A stretch of 32,578 nucleotides of DNA from 2-02-FULL-46-13 sp036517235 (GCA_036517235.1 DATDXL010000045.1:1-32578); one strand, 5' to 3'. Counted from the first letter of the stretch, positions 14,201 through 21,320 are shown. Translations and numbers: made by a program. The notes: generated from the letters alone by a model not told the origin.

Positions 14201-16904
14201 GCTTCCGTTTTCTTCAGAAGATGACAACGGTACGCGTGTGTGTTACACTGCCGCCGACGCGCTTGGTAACGTAACATACGCCGAATCACAACCGATAGAG
14301 GGCATTGATGTTACACCTCCGGAGATTACCGGTGAGGTAACCATCTCTTCAAACAATGCTAACCCGGCAATCGCGAAAATCGGAGATACTGTTTCCGTTA
14401 CCTTTGCTGTCAGCGAACAGGTGTCTACTCCAACGGTTACTATCGCCGGGCAACCAGCGACAATAAGCGGTTCCGGTGCCGGCCCTTTCACAGCGACCTA
14501 TGTCCTCTTGGACAGCGATTTGGACGGCCTGGTAACGTTCACGATTGACTTCACCGACCTTGCCGGAAACGCAGGCGTTCAAGTCACCGCAACTACCGAT
14601 GCATCTTCCGTTACCTATGACGGGACGGCTCCGGTGGTAACCATTGATCCGTTGCCTATCGTTAACCTTGCCAATGTCTCTTCTGTTCCCGTATCGGGAA
14701 CGTGTACGGCTGGCGATGGAGAAATTGCGATTGAGATAGTCGCGCTTTCTCTCCAGAGCGTACCGTGCGCATCGGGCACATGGTCAACTTCTTTTGACCT
14801 CACGCTCCTTTCGGACGGTCCGGTAACAGCGAACGCTTCACAGACGGACGCGGCGGGCAACATCAGTCCTGCTGTCAGCAACACAACGAAAGATACTTTC
14901 GCTCCGATCCTCTCAATCAACCCGGTTACGACACCGGCTCCGACCATGCCGACGATTTCCGGAACGACAGATGACAGTGCAGATGTGTCTGTCACGGTAA
15001 ACGGAAAGACGTATGTAACGACTCCTGTTGCAGGACAGTGGTCTGTAACCGTTCCAGCCGAAGATGCCCTTGAGAACGGGACAACGCATACCGCTTCAAT
15101 AGAAAGCACCGATGTGGCAGGAAATACCGGTTCAGCAGGACCTTCCAACGAGTTCACGATTGATGGCACTATCCCGACAGTAACTATCGCGAACAAGCCA
15201 GCTGCTTTCGTGAACGTCTCCGAATTCTCATTTGAGTTCAGCACAGTGGAAGAAGATGCGACGCTCACCTGCAAGCTTGATGACGGCGAATTTGAGGCGT
15301 GCGAGTCGCCGAAAGCCCTATCGCTTGGCGAAGGCGCACACACCTTTACGGTTCGCGCGACCGACTCGGTTGGAAACTCCGACGAAGATTCAACCTCTTT
15401 CACGGTTGACCTGACTGACCCCTCGGTAACGATTGACGACGTTACTTCTTTCCCGGCTGTACCGGACATCAGCTTCTCCGTTACTGAAACGAATTCATTT
15501 TCTACAACTTGTTCAACAAATGGTGGCGACTCTATATCCTGTGACTCACCCTTCACACCTTCCGTAGTTGATGGTGAGCATACGATAGTCGTCCGCGCGA
15601 CCGACGTATCGGGCAGAACAGGGGAAGACTCAGTGACCTTTACCGTAGACCTTCCGCCGACGATAACCGTTGACCCGGCTAACATGGCAGTCGCGTTCGG
15701 CTCCGACTTCACTGACCCGGGCGCTACCGCGAACGATGCGACGGACGGTCCTCTCGTGGTTCCTGACCCGATCATCACCTTCACGAACGATATTGTGACG
15801 GATGAGGCGACTACGACGGTCAACACGAACGCACTCGGGACGTACACGCTGACCTACTCGGTGACTGACTCCGTGGGCCAGACCACGACTGCAACAAGGA
15901 CGGTGACAGTTTCCGATCTCGCGCTCTTTGCTGAACAGGATCTGATTCCGAGCACGAGCGAGATAACCATTACCTGGTCAACGACGCACCCCGCGACCTC
16001 GAGAGTTCTCTTCGACACAGTCTCTCATCCTGATGCGGCAAACGGTTCTGGACCGAATTACGGCTATGGTGACTCAACGACTGAAGATGCGGCACTCGTA
16101 ACTTCGCACTCGGTTACCGTCAGCGGATTGACAGCTGGGACTACCTATTATCTTCGCCCCGTCTCGCACGGCTCGCCTGAAACGCTTGGTGCTGAATTCG
16201 CTGTGACGACCGCAACGCCTCCCGCGCCGGCTAGAGTTTCAGGTGGCGGTGGAGGTGGAGGGCTGTTCTACACGTCTTCCGTAAAGATTAATGACGGCGC
16301 TACCCAGACGAATTCTTCCAACGTCACCCTTACGCTCTCTACAACCTATCCGACGGCGACCCAAATGTGGGTTTCCAACAACTCCGACTTCTCAACAGGT
16401 GAATGGACTTCTATCCAGCAAACCTTACCGTGGGTTTTGGAGTCAGGAAATGGCGTGAAATCGGTTTACGTGCGCTTCGGAAACAACAACACGGTTATTT
16501 CCTCGGTCGCCGCGGGAATCGAAGTCTCTGGTAACGGCGTGGCTCAAGGGCAAGTCCTCGGCGCCTCTACGTTCAACTTCACGAGAACCCTATCACTCGG
16601 CTCACGTGGGGATGATGTGACCGAACTTCAAAAGCGTTTGACGGCGGAGGGTGTCTATTCCGGACCTATCACGGGCTACTTTGGGCCGCTCACGCAGGCA
16701 GGTGTGAAAGCCTACCAGGCGAAGATTGGTGTGGAGCAAGTCGGTATCGTTGGTCCAAAGACCCGTCTCGCGCTCAACTCCGGAGCACCGACGGTTGCTG
16801 GAGCATCGACCTCGGTTGAAGCGCTTATGAAGCAACTCCAAGAGCTTCTTGCTCTTGTCGCGAAACTCCAGGCTGATCTGAAAGTAGCACAGGGTCAGCA
16901 ATAG
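11232..16904 (+). CDS. Giant secreted Ig-repeat protein with deacetylase and PG-binding domains
   Basis: 1890 residues. A signal peptide (about 1-47) ends in SASAA. An N-terminal lectin-like/jelly-roll region (about 48-270) is followed by an Ig-like domain (about 274-375, ending in NDAAGNDNLAS, as in the 4701 gene), and a carbohydrate-binding-like domain (about 381-545). Next is a NodB-type polysaccharide deacetylase domain with TFDDGW (D555, D556), GGHTYTH (H611, H615) and YPYG. A long series of Ig/cadherin-like repeats with 'VTIDTTPP', 'DAAGN' and 'FTVDLTDP' phrases fills about 790-1560, including one HYR-like repeat (DFTDPGATANDATDG). A fibronectin-like domain, a seven-glycine linker near residue 1670, a PG_binding_1 domain (about 1784-1850) and a short coiled-coil tail complete it. 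It is probably a surface adhesin or wall-modifying stalk. A terminator follows. Confidence 0.85.
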   Translation: MSISLGTNAFGVRKFVSLFTNKRTSSAVVATLFAFSLLVVPTSASAAVAQRGSATSATTGDSTLTIAKPTGVVAGDVLIANISHVGNTIASTASGWTLISSATVNPPGSNDDGHFSLWYKVAGASEPASYSFGVSSTNDSVGAIVAFSGVDVTGGVTATGVAGGPFDVDPGNIETDNQTLDVTGLTTVTTNAAVVMFAMANNNTTWSSWNTTSPGALTELYDVGVNGSSSDAEVAAAWSLKATAGATGNGTATMSGSGESGGLLIALRPADTTSPTVTINQADGQIDPTTTSPINFTVVFSESVDDFATGDVTLSGTAGATTATVTGSGTTYNVAVSGMTGSGTVIASIAAGVANDAAGNDNLASTATDNTVTYNASGAACSIDTEANKIVNPCLEAGVGSGTVPPASITNWSVNTWGTNDASFSVVSGAHSELRASQVAITTYTDGDGKWTFDSISVTPGEYYVFSDWYKSDVETEVDVFFTTSGGEVIQLLSSVPATPDWTPFSAGFLVPNGATAVTVAHLLSSVGTLTTDDHSLVISSAPTFTEGMVTLTFDDGWASFIDNAVPILEARGLKATAFVNSQPIIEGFAGYMTATDLQALQTQGYDIGGHTYTHADLTLPETNLTHEVDDNRTHLTVTLGLTPVDSLAYPYGVYNDTVIAAVDVAGYLGARTVDEGYNFTNTDPFKLKIQHVTNLTTLEELQSWIDTAKTNNTWLILMFHEIVPEVNATNCLGDVGGDLTECSSTTLLSGVADYLVAQSVAVPTMHQGLEVLAGSAVPDTIAPVLAQITPVTTPTNDTTPSYTFSSTEAGTILYGGSCSSAEVSAVSGPNAVTFNTLGEGTYSDCTVQVKDAGNNTSIALSIPSFTIDTTPPVVTIGEYDGVTPTSQNITVTASTNEGDLNTVSHEFTENGTFDFVATDAAGNVTTVPVTITNIDKTGPTITIVNPGSAKAQSKELTASTDEGTLTQSVLLPADVSACDNTLTFVDYVALPFSSEDDNGTRVCYTAADALGNVTYAESQPIEGIDVTPPEITGEVTISSNNANPAIAKIGDTVSVTFAVSEQVSTPTVTIAGQPATISGSGAGPFTATYVLLDSDLDGLVTFTIDFTDLAGNAGVQVTATTDASSVTYDGTAPVVTIDPLPIVNLANVSSVPVSGTCTAGDGEIAIEIVALSLQSVPCASGTWSTSFDLTLLSDGPVTANASQTDAAGNISPAVSNTTKDTFAPILSINPVTTPAPTMPTISGTTDDSADVSVTVNGKTYVTTPVAGQWSVTVPAEDALENGTTHTASIESTDVAGNTGSAGPSNEFTIDGTIPTVTIANKPAAFVNVSEFSFEFSTVEEDATLTCKLDDGEFEACESPKALSLGEGAHTFTVRATDSVGNSDEDSTSFTVDLTDPSVTIDDVTSFPAVPDISFSVTETNSFSTTCSTNGGDSISCDSPFTPSVVDGEHTIVVRATDVSGRTGEDSVTFTVDLPPTITVDPANMAVAFGSDFTDPGATANDATDGPLVVPDPIITFTNDIVTDEATTTVNTNALGTYTLTYSVTDSVGQTTTATRTVTVSDLALFAEQDLIPSTSEITITWSTTHPATSRVLFDTVSHPDAANGSGPNYGYGDSTTEDAALVTSHSVTVSGLTAGTTYYLRPVSHGSPETLGAEFAVTTATPPAPARVSGGGGGGGLFYTSSVKINDGATQTNSSNVTLTLSTTYPTATQMWVSNNSDFSTGEWTSIQQTLPWVLESGNGVKSVYVRFGNNNTVISSVAAGIEVSGNGVAQGQVLGASTFNFTRTLSLGSRGDDVTELQKRLTAEGVYSGPITGYFGPLTQAGVKAYQAKIGVEQVGIVGPKTRLALNSGAPTVAGASTSVEALMKQLQELLALVAKLQADLKVAQGQQ

Positions 16905-16926
16905 ATTTCTCCGAAAGGGGATAGGC

Positions 16927-16965
16927 AAAAGCCCCGTCCGCTAAGAGCGAACGGGGCTTTTCCTT
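16927..16965 (+). terminator. Intrinsic terminator of the giant gene
   Basis: AAAAGCCCCGT (16927-16937) pairs with ACGGGGCTTTT (16951-16961), with an extra inner CGCT/AGCG pairing, followed by CCTTTT. Confidence 0.85.
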
Positions 16966-17111
16966 TTGTTGTGAACATTTTCAGAACGTGTCTAGGGTTA
17001 AAGGTATAAAATGAGACTGTTCAGTGTTCATCCACTGGGAAGATGGATCTGGCACGATCATATGCGTACGGCGGTTACGCCCTTTCTTTCTCTGGGAGAA
17101 GAAAGAGGGAT

Positions 17112-17140
17112 TTGCTTTTTATATTAAATTATGCTATAAT
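17112..17140 (+). promoter_or_regulatory. Promoter of the CAP-domain gene
   Basis: TTGCTT (17112-17117), 17 nt, TATAAT (17135-17140), with TG one base before the -10 box (extended -10). Transcription should start near 17147. This rules out use of in-frame starts further upstream and leaves a leader of at most about 10 nt. Confidence 0.7.
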
Positions 17141-17156
17141 TATAGTTGTGAAAGAA

Positions 17157-18176
17157 ATGATAAAGAAAGTTCTCGTACCGCATAAGAAAAACGATTTTCG
17201 TCCCTACCTCCTTCGGACGCTCGGTATCATACTTATGTTCGCCTTTATCGGTGGAGCTCTTTTTGCTTCACAGATGTATCGTTTAGCTCTTCGTTCAAGC
17301 GATTACCTAGCGAGCGTGCTTCCCTCGGTATTGGTGGATCTTGCGAATGATGACAGGCAAGGTGAAAATCTCGCACTGCTTACCCCCAACCCTCTTCTTG
17401 AAGAGGCGGCGCGGCTCAAGGCCGAGGATATGGTCTCCAAGGGCTATTTTGCACACTACAGCCCTGAAGGGGTTAGCCCATGGCGTTGGATGAGTCAGGC
17501 AGGGTATGAATTTGTATACGCAGGGGAAAATCTGGCAGTCAACTTTGACGACTCTGCGGCGGTCAATGAAGCATGGATGCGTTCCCCCGGTCACCGAGAG
17601 AATATATTGAATGGCCATTTCACCGAAATCGGCATTGCCGTTGCAAAAGGGGTGTATGAAGGACGGGAGACGCTGTTTGTGGTGGAGATGTTCGGAAGTC
17701 CCGTGAAAGAAATCGTATCGGCCTCGGGCGAGGTTGCCGTGGTTTCTAAACCTAAACCCAAACCGAAGACGCCTGCTGAAGTGCCGGAAGTTACCGTCAC
17801 GCCGATCGCGTCCTCAAGCGTTCTGGGGGCAGAGAGCCAGACGTTCCTTTCAGTGAAGAATGCTAATGTTCCCGCAGAAGCTCCCGAAGAGAGAAGCGAA
17901 GTCAGCGAGCGAGTCTCTAGAACTGAAGCAGTCGCGTACGCGTCGCTCTCGGATACGTTTCTCACAAGTCCTAGCAAACTGCTCGCGTCTGTCTACCTCG
18001 TGCTCTCCCTTCTTCTTGTAGTCCTATTGCTTGCCGTGTTGTCGGTCAAGCACGAACATCGCCTGCGCCACACTGTGTTCACCGTGCTCGTATTTGTCAT
18101 TATCGTGGCCATCTACTATACCTATCAGTTGCTAGCTCCTACGGGGATCACCGTGCTTGCTGCCCTGTCACCCTAA
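17157..18176 (+). CDS. CAP/SCP-domain membrane protein (YkwD-like)
   Basis: About 339 residues from the ATG at 17157. A GTG at 17148 would also be possible as a leaderless start, and a longer frame from 17043 would begin upstream of the promoter. There is an N-terminal transmembrane helix (residues about 21-42), then a CAP domain at about 73-185 with NPLLEEAARLKAEDMVSKGYFAHYSPEG, AGENLAVNF, AWMRSPGHRENILNGHFTEIGIAVAKG and FVVEMFG. The histidine and glutamate residues of the CAP cavity (H in FAHYSP, E in AGENL, H in PGHRENIL) are kept. A Pro/Lys linker and two C-terminal transmembrane helices follow. Bacterial CAP proteins are exported and often wall-associated; their activity is mostly unknown. 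Confidence 0.85.
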   Translation: MIKKVLVPHKKNDFRPYLLRTLGIILMFAFIGGALFASQMYRLALRSSDYLASVLPSVLVDLANDDRQGENLALLTPNPLLEEAARLKAEDMVSKGYFAHYSPEGVSPWRWMSQAGYEFVYAGENLAVNFDDSAAVNEAWMRSPGHRENILNGHFTEIGIAVAKGVYEGRETLFVVEMFGSPVKEIVSASGEVAVVSKPKPKPKTPAEVPEVTVTPIASSSVLGAESQTFLSVKNANVPAEAPEERSEVSERVSRTEAVAYASLSDTFLTSPSKLLASVYLVLSLLLVVLLLAVLSVKHEHRLRHTVFTVLVFVIIVAIYYTYQLLAPTGITVLAALSP

Positions 18177-18273
18177 TAATGGATCACGTTAGAAGCTGCG
18201 GAGAGCGAATTTACCACTTTTGTTCAAATGTCATGCAAGACAACCGAGTACAGATTTATAATATAGTAACTTC

Positions 18274-18305
18274 AAGCAGAAACGGTTGGTCCGTTTCCTG
18301 CTTTT
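18274..18305 (+). terminator. Terminator between the CAP gene and the pseudouridine synthase gene
   Basis: AAGCAG and AAACGG pair with CCGTTT and CTGCTT around a TTGGT loop with one bulged C, ending in TTTT. A TATAAT box lies just before it (18257-18262), so it may instead be part of the leader of the next gene. Confidence 0.5.
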
Positions 18306-18311
18306 AACGGG

Positions 18312-19073
18312 ATGGATCCCGTTACTGTTCTCTATGAAGACGACGAAGTGTTGGTGGTGAACAAACCGGCGGGTCTTGTCGTGCACGCAGACGGCCGGAC
18401 GGAAGAGCCGACGCTTGTCGACTGGCTACTTGAAAAGTATCCGGCGATACAGGGGGTAGGGGAAGCAATAAAAGTTCAAAGTTCAAAGTTAAAAGCTCAA
18501 AGTGAAGACAGGGGAGGAGACGACGATGAAGTGATTATCGAAAGGTCTGGCATCGTGCACCGCTTGGATAGGGAGACCTCGGGCGCGATAGTCATCGCCA
18601 AAACGAGAGAATCCTATCTCCACCTCAAGCGGCAGTTTCAGGATAGGGAGGTGCACAAAAAATATCATCTCTTCGTCTGGGGAGAGATGAAGACCGAGCG
18701 CGGGACCATCGATCGTCCTATCGGCAAAAGCCCGAATGATTTTCGCCAATGGTCGGCGCAGAGGGGGGCAAAGGGTGTGATGCGCGAAGCGGTAACGTGG
18801 TACAAGGTGCTCGCACGGGGGCACGGAATAAGTTTTATAGAGGCACAGCCGCAGACGGGGCGAACACACCAGATACGCGTGCATTTCAAAGCGATAGGGA
18901 ATCCCGTCGTCGGTGATAAGCTCTATGCGCCTACCAAACGAACGGCACTCGGCTTCGAACGCACTGCCCTCCACGCCCGCTCGATTAAATTTATGGGGCG
19001 GGGTGGCAAAGAGATTGAAGTTGTTGCCCCGTATCCCGACGATTTTACGCACGCCCTTGAATTATTGAAGTGA
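18312..19073 (+). CDS. RluA-family pseudouridine synthase
   Basis: 253 residues. The catalytic block HRLDRETSGAIVIAKT contains the conserved aspartate. Before it lie VLYEDDEVLVVNKPAGLVVHADG, the standard RluA opening. After it lie FQDREVHKKYHLFVWG, RPIGKSPNDFRQW and AQPQTGRTHQIRVHFKAIGNPVVGDKLYA, all in family order. It lacks an N-terminal S4 domain, like RluA and RluC-type short forms. It isomerises uridines in 23S rRNA or tRNA; the target cannot be told. A lysine/serine-rich insertion (KVQSSKLKAQSEDRGGDD) just before the catalytic block is encoded by a short direct-repeat tract and is not part of the normal fold. Confidence 0.92.
   Translation: MDPVTVLYEDDEVLVVNKPAGLVVHADGRTEEPTLVDWLLEKYPAIQGVGEAIKVQSSKLKAQSEDRGGDDDEVIIERSGIVHRLDRETSGAIVIAKTRESYLHLKRQFQDREVHKKYHLFVWGEMKTERGTIDRPIGKSPNDFRQWSAQRGAKGVMREAVTWYKVLARGHGISFIEAQPQTGRTHQIRVHFKAIGNPVVGDKLYAPTKRTALGFERTALHARSIKFMGRGGKEIEVVAPYPDDFTHALELLK
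18471..18504 (+). repeat. AAAGTTC-type short repeat tract inside the synthase gene
   Basis: AAAGTTCAAAGTTCAAAGTT followed by AAAAGCTCAAAG: three to four imperfect 8-mers. It is read in frame as KVQSSKLKAQS. Its base composition differs from the GC-rich flanks, and it looks like an inserted small repeat. Confidence 0.55.
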
Positions 19074-19135
19074 TGGAGAAACTAAGCAGCTAGCAAGCAT
19101 TCTATATTCTATTGTTATTGTTTAGTTTAAGCAAC

Positions 19136-19169
19136 TATTAATAAGCATGCTATAGCACACTTATTAATA
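19136..19169. repeat. Imperfect palindrome upstream of the Cas2-like gene
   Basis: TATTAATAAG-CATGC-TATA-GCACA-CTTATTAATA. It shares AATAAGCATGCTATAGCA and CTTATT with the perfect palindrome on the other side of the gene (19849-19888). Confidence 0.65.
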
Positions 19170-19238
19170 CTACTGTATGATAGAGGTTAAAGTAAAAAAA
19201 GAGAAGTGGTGTGTGTTGCTAACTATTTAATATAAAAT

Positions 19239-19805
19239 ATGGGAAAACTTGAAGAAAGAACGCGGATACGGACTAGAAACGGCAAGATTACGCGGGCGAT
19301 CATTACCACCTTGGCGGTAGCGGTTGCAGGCACGCTCAATCCACAAGGCCTTGTCCGGGGCGTTTTACGTTCGCTTAATACACCTGCTCATAAGCAGCAG
19401 GCTTCGGCGAGTGCGATCTACGGCGCTCGCAAACGGCTAGCGCGTCGTGGTTTTATTGCATATCGAGAAAATGTTTGGAGAATTACTGGAAAGGGAAAAC
19501 AGGAGTTTCGATTCATGCTAGCTTCGATGGAAAGCCCTCGTAAGAGACGGTGGGACAAAAAATGGCGCATGCTTATTTTTGACATTCGCGAGGAACGGAA
19601 AAATATTCGAGAAAAAGTACGACGCACTTTGATTTCTTTGGGTTTCTACCGTCTACAGGATAGCGTGTGGGTGTACCCCTACGACTGTGAAGATCTTGTC
19701 GTACTTCTGAAGGCGGACTTTAAGATAGGAAAAGACCTCCTGTATATAATAAGCGATGAAATAGAGAATGACGAGTTTCTTCGAAAGGCGTTTCATCTGG
19801 GATAA
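19239..19805 (+). CDS. Winged-helix / Cas2-like (PaaX-type) protein
   Basis: 188 residues. The N-terminal half (about 15-95) looks like a winged helix: ITRAIITTLAVAVAGTL, ASAIYGARKRLARRGFIAYRENVWRITGKGKQEF. The C-terminal half (about 104-188) has the Cas2/VapD ferredoxin-like pattern: KKWRMLIFDIREERKNIREKVRRTLISLGFYRLQDSVWVYPYDCEDLVVLL. The conserved aspartate after the first strand is present. The same two-part layout occurs in PaaX repressors. Such genes are frequent in CPR genomes and are often labelled Cas2 without any CRISPR nearby; no array or other cas gene is seen here. Palindromes on both sides suggest autoregulation as a DNA-binding protein. Its nuclease activity is unproven. Confidence 0.75.
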   Translation: MGKLEERTRIRTRNGKITRAIITTLAVAVAGTLNPQGLVRGVLRSLNTPAHKQQASASAIYGARKRLARRGFIAYRENVWRITGKGKQEFRFMLASMESPRKRRWDKKWRMLIFDIREERKNIREKVRRTLISLGFYRLQDSVWVYPYDCEDLVVLLKADFKIGKDLLYIISDEIENDEFLRKAFHLG

Positions 19806-19848
19806 AACAGGAGGGCTTCTTGCCGAGAGATTTTATGCAATTTACACA

Positions 19849-19888
19849 CACTACTAATAAGCATGCTATAGCATGCTTATTAGTAGTG
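19849..19888. repeat. 40-bp perfect palindrome downstream of the Cas2-like gene
   Basis: Each 18-base arm reads CACTACTAATAAGCATGC (second arm in reverse complement) around the centre TATA. Its core recurs upstream of the same gene at 19136-19169. Confidence 0.8.
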
Positions 19889-19947
19889 ATTGGAAACGTT
19901 TCGTTGTTTTATTTTCACGTGATGAAATGAAGGTTGTGAACTGTTGG

Positions 19948-19966
19948 AGTTGCATTTAATGCAACT
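19948..19966. repeat. Small hairpin AGTTGCAT-TTA-ATGCAACT
   Basis: Perfect 8-bp inverted repeat with a three-base loop. It lies between the large palindrome and the candidate small RNA. No T-tract follows. Confidence 0.5.
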
Positions 19967-19967
19967 A

Positions 19968-20154
19968 GCAGTAGTATGTCGCTAGACGATTGGTTGCGTT
20001 GCTGTGACCAAAAGTTTCCTCGCTTCCATCCCCCTAAGATGGAAGCACAATCCCTCCATACAATCCGCCACATGGTCAGCCCTTTGGACTGGCGTTCTTC
20101 TACCTACTGGGTTTGGTTTCTGGCAGTCGGCTCGCACCGACTGCCGGTTTTTTA
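19968..20154 (+). ncRNA. Candidate small RNA ending in an intrinsic terminator
   Basis: Gene-free segment with a perfect 9-bp hairpin GCTTCCATC/GATGGAAGC (20022-20030/20038-20046), ending in a textbook terminator (20122-20154). No coding gene precedes the terminator within 300 bp, so something untranslated is probably transcribed here. The 5' end is not defined. It does not show SRP, 6S, RNase P or tmRNA signature sequences. Confidence 0.35.
20122..20154 (+). terminator. Intrinsic terminator
   Basis: GGCAGTCGG (20122-20130) and CCGACTGCC (20137-20145) form a perfect 9-bp stem with loop CTCGCA, followed by GG and TTTTTT. Confidence 0.85.
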
Positions 20155-20213
20155 TTGTTAGATCCTACCGAGGCCCTTTCGGATTGCTTCTCTTTTCCAA
20201 TGAGCATAACCCC

Positions 20214-20236
20214 TGGTACAATATTTCGAGAGGAGG
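20214..20236 (+). promoter_or_regulatory. Extended -10 box and Shine-Dalgarno of the 63-residue gene
   Basis: TGG-TACAAT (20214-20222) is an extended -10 element. AGGAGG (20231-20236) stands five bases before the ATG at 20242 and fixes that start over longer in-frame ones. Confidence 0.6.
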
Positions 20237-20241
20237 TAGAT

Positions 20242-20433
20242 ATGAAAGGAAACGCAGAGATACCGATGCTCGGGTTGGCGCCCTTGAGCATAGAAGCGCG
20301 GGAGCGTGTGGAACAGGCAGAGCGGCAGACGCCACTGTCGCCGCCCCCAGGGTCTCTTGCAGAACCCAATGGAACACAAGGTCACCTTGATTTCCATGAT
20401 TGGGACCCCAATCAACTAGTCTTACAGCTTTGA
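20242..20433 (+). CDS. Small protein of unknown function, 63 residues
   Basis: Translation starts at 20242 behind a perfect AGGAGG. The product is polar and proline-rich (TPLSPPPGSLAEPN) with a short helical part (LSIEARERVEQAERQ) and no membrane segment. Not recognised. It has its own promoter-like box upstream and a terminator 12 bases downstream, so it looks like a stand-alone unit. Confidence 0.6.
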   Translation: MKGNAEIPMLGLAPLSIEARERVEQAERQTPLSPPPGSLAEPNGTQGHLDFHDWDPNQLVLQL

Positions 20434-20444
20434 CCAGGGTTATG

Positions 20445-20474
20445 AAAGCCTTCGGTTCGTCGAGGGCTTTTTTC
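20445..20474 (+). terminator. Intrinsic terminator after the 63-residue gene
   Basis: AAAGCCTTCG (20445-20454) pairs with CGAGGGCTTT (20461-20470) over 10 bp including one wobble, followed by TTTTCTT. Confidence 0.8.
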
Positions 20475-20770
20475 TTGCTTGATTCAGTGCAGTATGTTAG
20501 ATTTACCCCGTACCAATTTCCCCTAAACAGGGGTTATTTTTTCCCAAAAACTTGGGTTTCTGAACAATAACGGTTTTCCAAGTGGTAGGGAGGAGGAATT
20601 GGTTTGGAGTTACTTCACCATTTTAGACCTATGAATCTCGTAGTAGAATTTCAGGTCGTGGCTTGTAGTAAGGGGTGTTTGAGTAGAAAGGGTTGTTGGT
20701 TACATAATACTAAGGTAATTGGAAATGAGGGCCGCTCGCTCTGCGAGCAACCTGAAATTTCACTAACAGG
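20475..20770 (+). promoter_or_regulatory. Gene-free leader region of rplS
   Basis: Nearly 300 bp without a reading frame before the L19 gene. Seen directly: CCCC-TAAACA-GGGG (20520-20533), a 10-bp inverted repeat AATTTCAGGT (20647-20656)/ACCTGAAATT (20750-20759), and between its arms the hairpin GCTCGC-TCT-GCGAGC (20734-20748). The last two could close a structured 5' leader ending about 11 bases before the ATG. Autoregulatory L19 leaders exist in other bacteria; whether this is one is inference. Confidence 0.4.
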
Positions 20771-21241
20771 ATGAATCTCGGAACTATCAAAGTTTCACCG
20801 GTCAATATGGACGCCCGCAAGGCGCTTGGTCTTCGTGCGGGGGATACCGTCCAGGTAGTACAGAAAGTGGTTGATAAAGGAGCGGGAAAAGAAGGAAAAG
20901 ACAAAACTCGCCTCCAGACATTTGAAGGCTTAATACTCTCGGTCAAGCACGGTGCAGAAGCCGGTGCTACCTTTACCGTTCGTCGCGTTATCGACGGTAT
21001 CGGTGTCGAGCGCATCTTTCCGCTCTACTCGCCTCTGATCGACAGCATCGAGATTGTCCGCCGCGCCCGTGTCCGCCGCGCCAAGCTCTACCATGTCCGT
21101 GAAAAAGCGGCAAAAGAGATTCGCCGTCAGATGAGAAGTGAGTTGCGCGTGGTCAAGGAGAAGGTGGCTGAACCGGTTGCCTCAGCTCCTGAAGCTCCTC
21201 CGGTAGAAGCTTCTGCAGAGCAAGTCACAGAAAATAAATAA
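20771..21241 (+). CDS. rplS: 50S ribosomal protein L19
   Basis: 156 residues. Family marks are VRAGDTV-like LRAGDTVQVVQKVVDKG, RLQTFEGLILSVKHGAEAGATFTVRRVIDGIGVERIFPLYSPLIDSIEIVRRARVRRAKLYHVREKAAKEIR. The core ends at about residue 122. L19 is usually about 115-125 residues, so the Ala/Glu/Pro-rich tail (VAEPVASAPEAPPVEASAEQVTENK) is an extra, probably disordered extension. Part of the large subunit near the subunit interface. It stands alone, without the usual trmD-rimM neighbours, and is followed by a terminator. Confidence 0.95.
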   Translation: MNLGTIKVSPVNMDARKALGLRAGDTVQVVQKVVDKGAGKEGKDKTRLQTFEGLILSVKHGAEAGATFTVRRVIDGIGVERIFPLYSPLIDSIEIVRRARVRRAKLYHVREKAAKEIRRQMRSELRVVKEKVAEPVASAPEAPPVEASAEQVTENK

Positions 21242-21267
21242 AAAAGAGCCGCAAAAAGTAGCTCTTT
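21241..21267 (+). terminator. Terminator after rplS
   Basis: AAAAGAGC (21241-21248) and GCTCTTTT (21260-21267) form an 8-bp stem directly after the stop codon. Confidence 0.65.
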
Positions 21268-21305
21268 TCGTTGTGAATAATTGGTAGGCGCTACACCCTT
21301 GAGGA

Positions 21306-21314
21306 TGTTATAAT
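21306..21314 (+). promoter_or_regulatory. Extended -10 promoter of the LAGLIDADG gene, leaderless
   Basis: TG-T-TATAAT ends six bases before the ATG (21321), so transcription would begin at the start codon itself. No -35 box at the right distance is seen. Confidence 0.55.
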
Positions 21315-21320
21315 TATTCA

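Noticed and set aside
14615..15847. Minus-strand open frame of 410 codons inside the giant gene
   Set aside because: It is antisense to Ig repeats of a clear secreted protein; the repeat codon pattern keeps the opposite frame open, and the product has no recognisable domain.
17043..17156. Longer N-terminus for the CAP protein starting at 17043
   Set aside because: The clear promoter at 17112-17140 starts transcription near 17147, after that codon; the extra residues are not signal-like.
19239..19805. CRISPR-Cas locus suggested by the Cas2-like protein
   Set aside because: No direct-repeat array, cas1 or effector gene is visible; the protein has a PaaX-like N-terminal domain and such orphans are common in CPR genomes.
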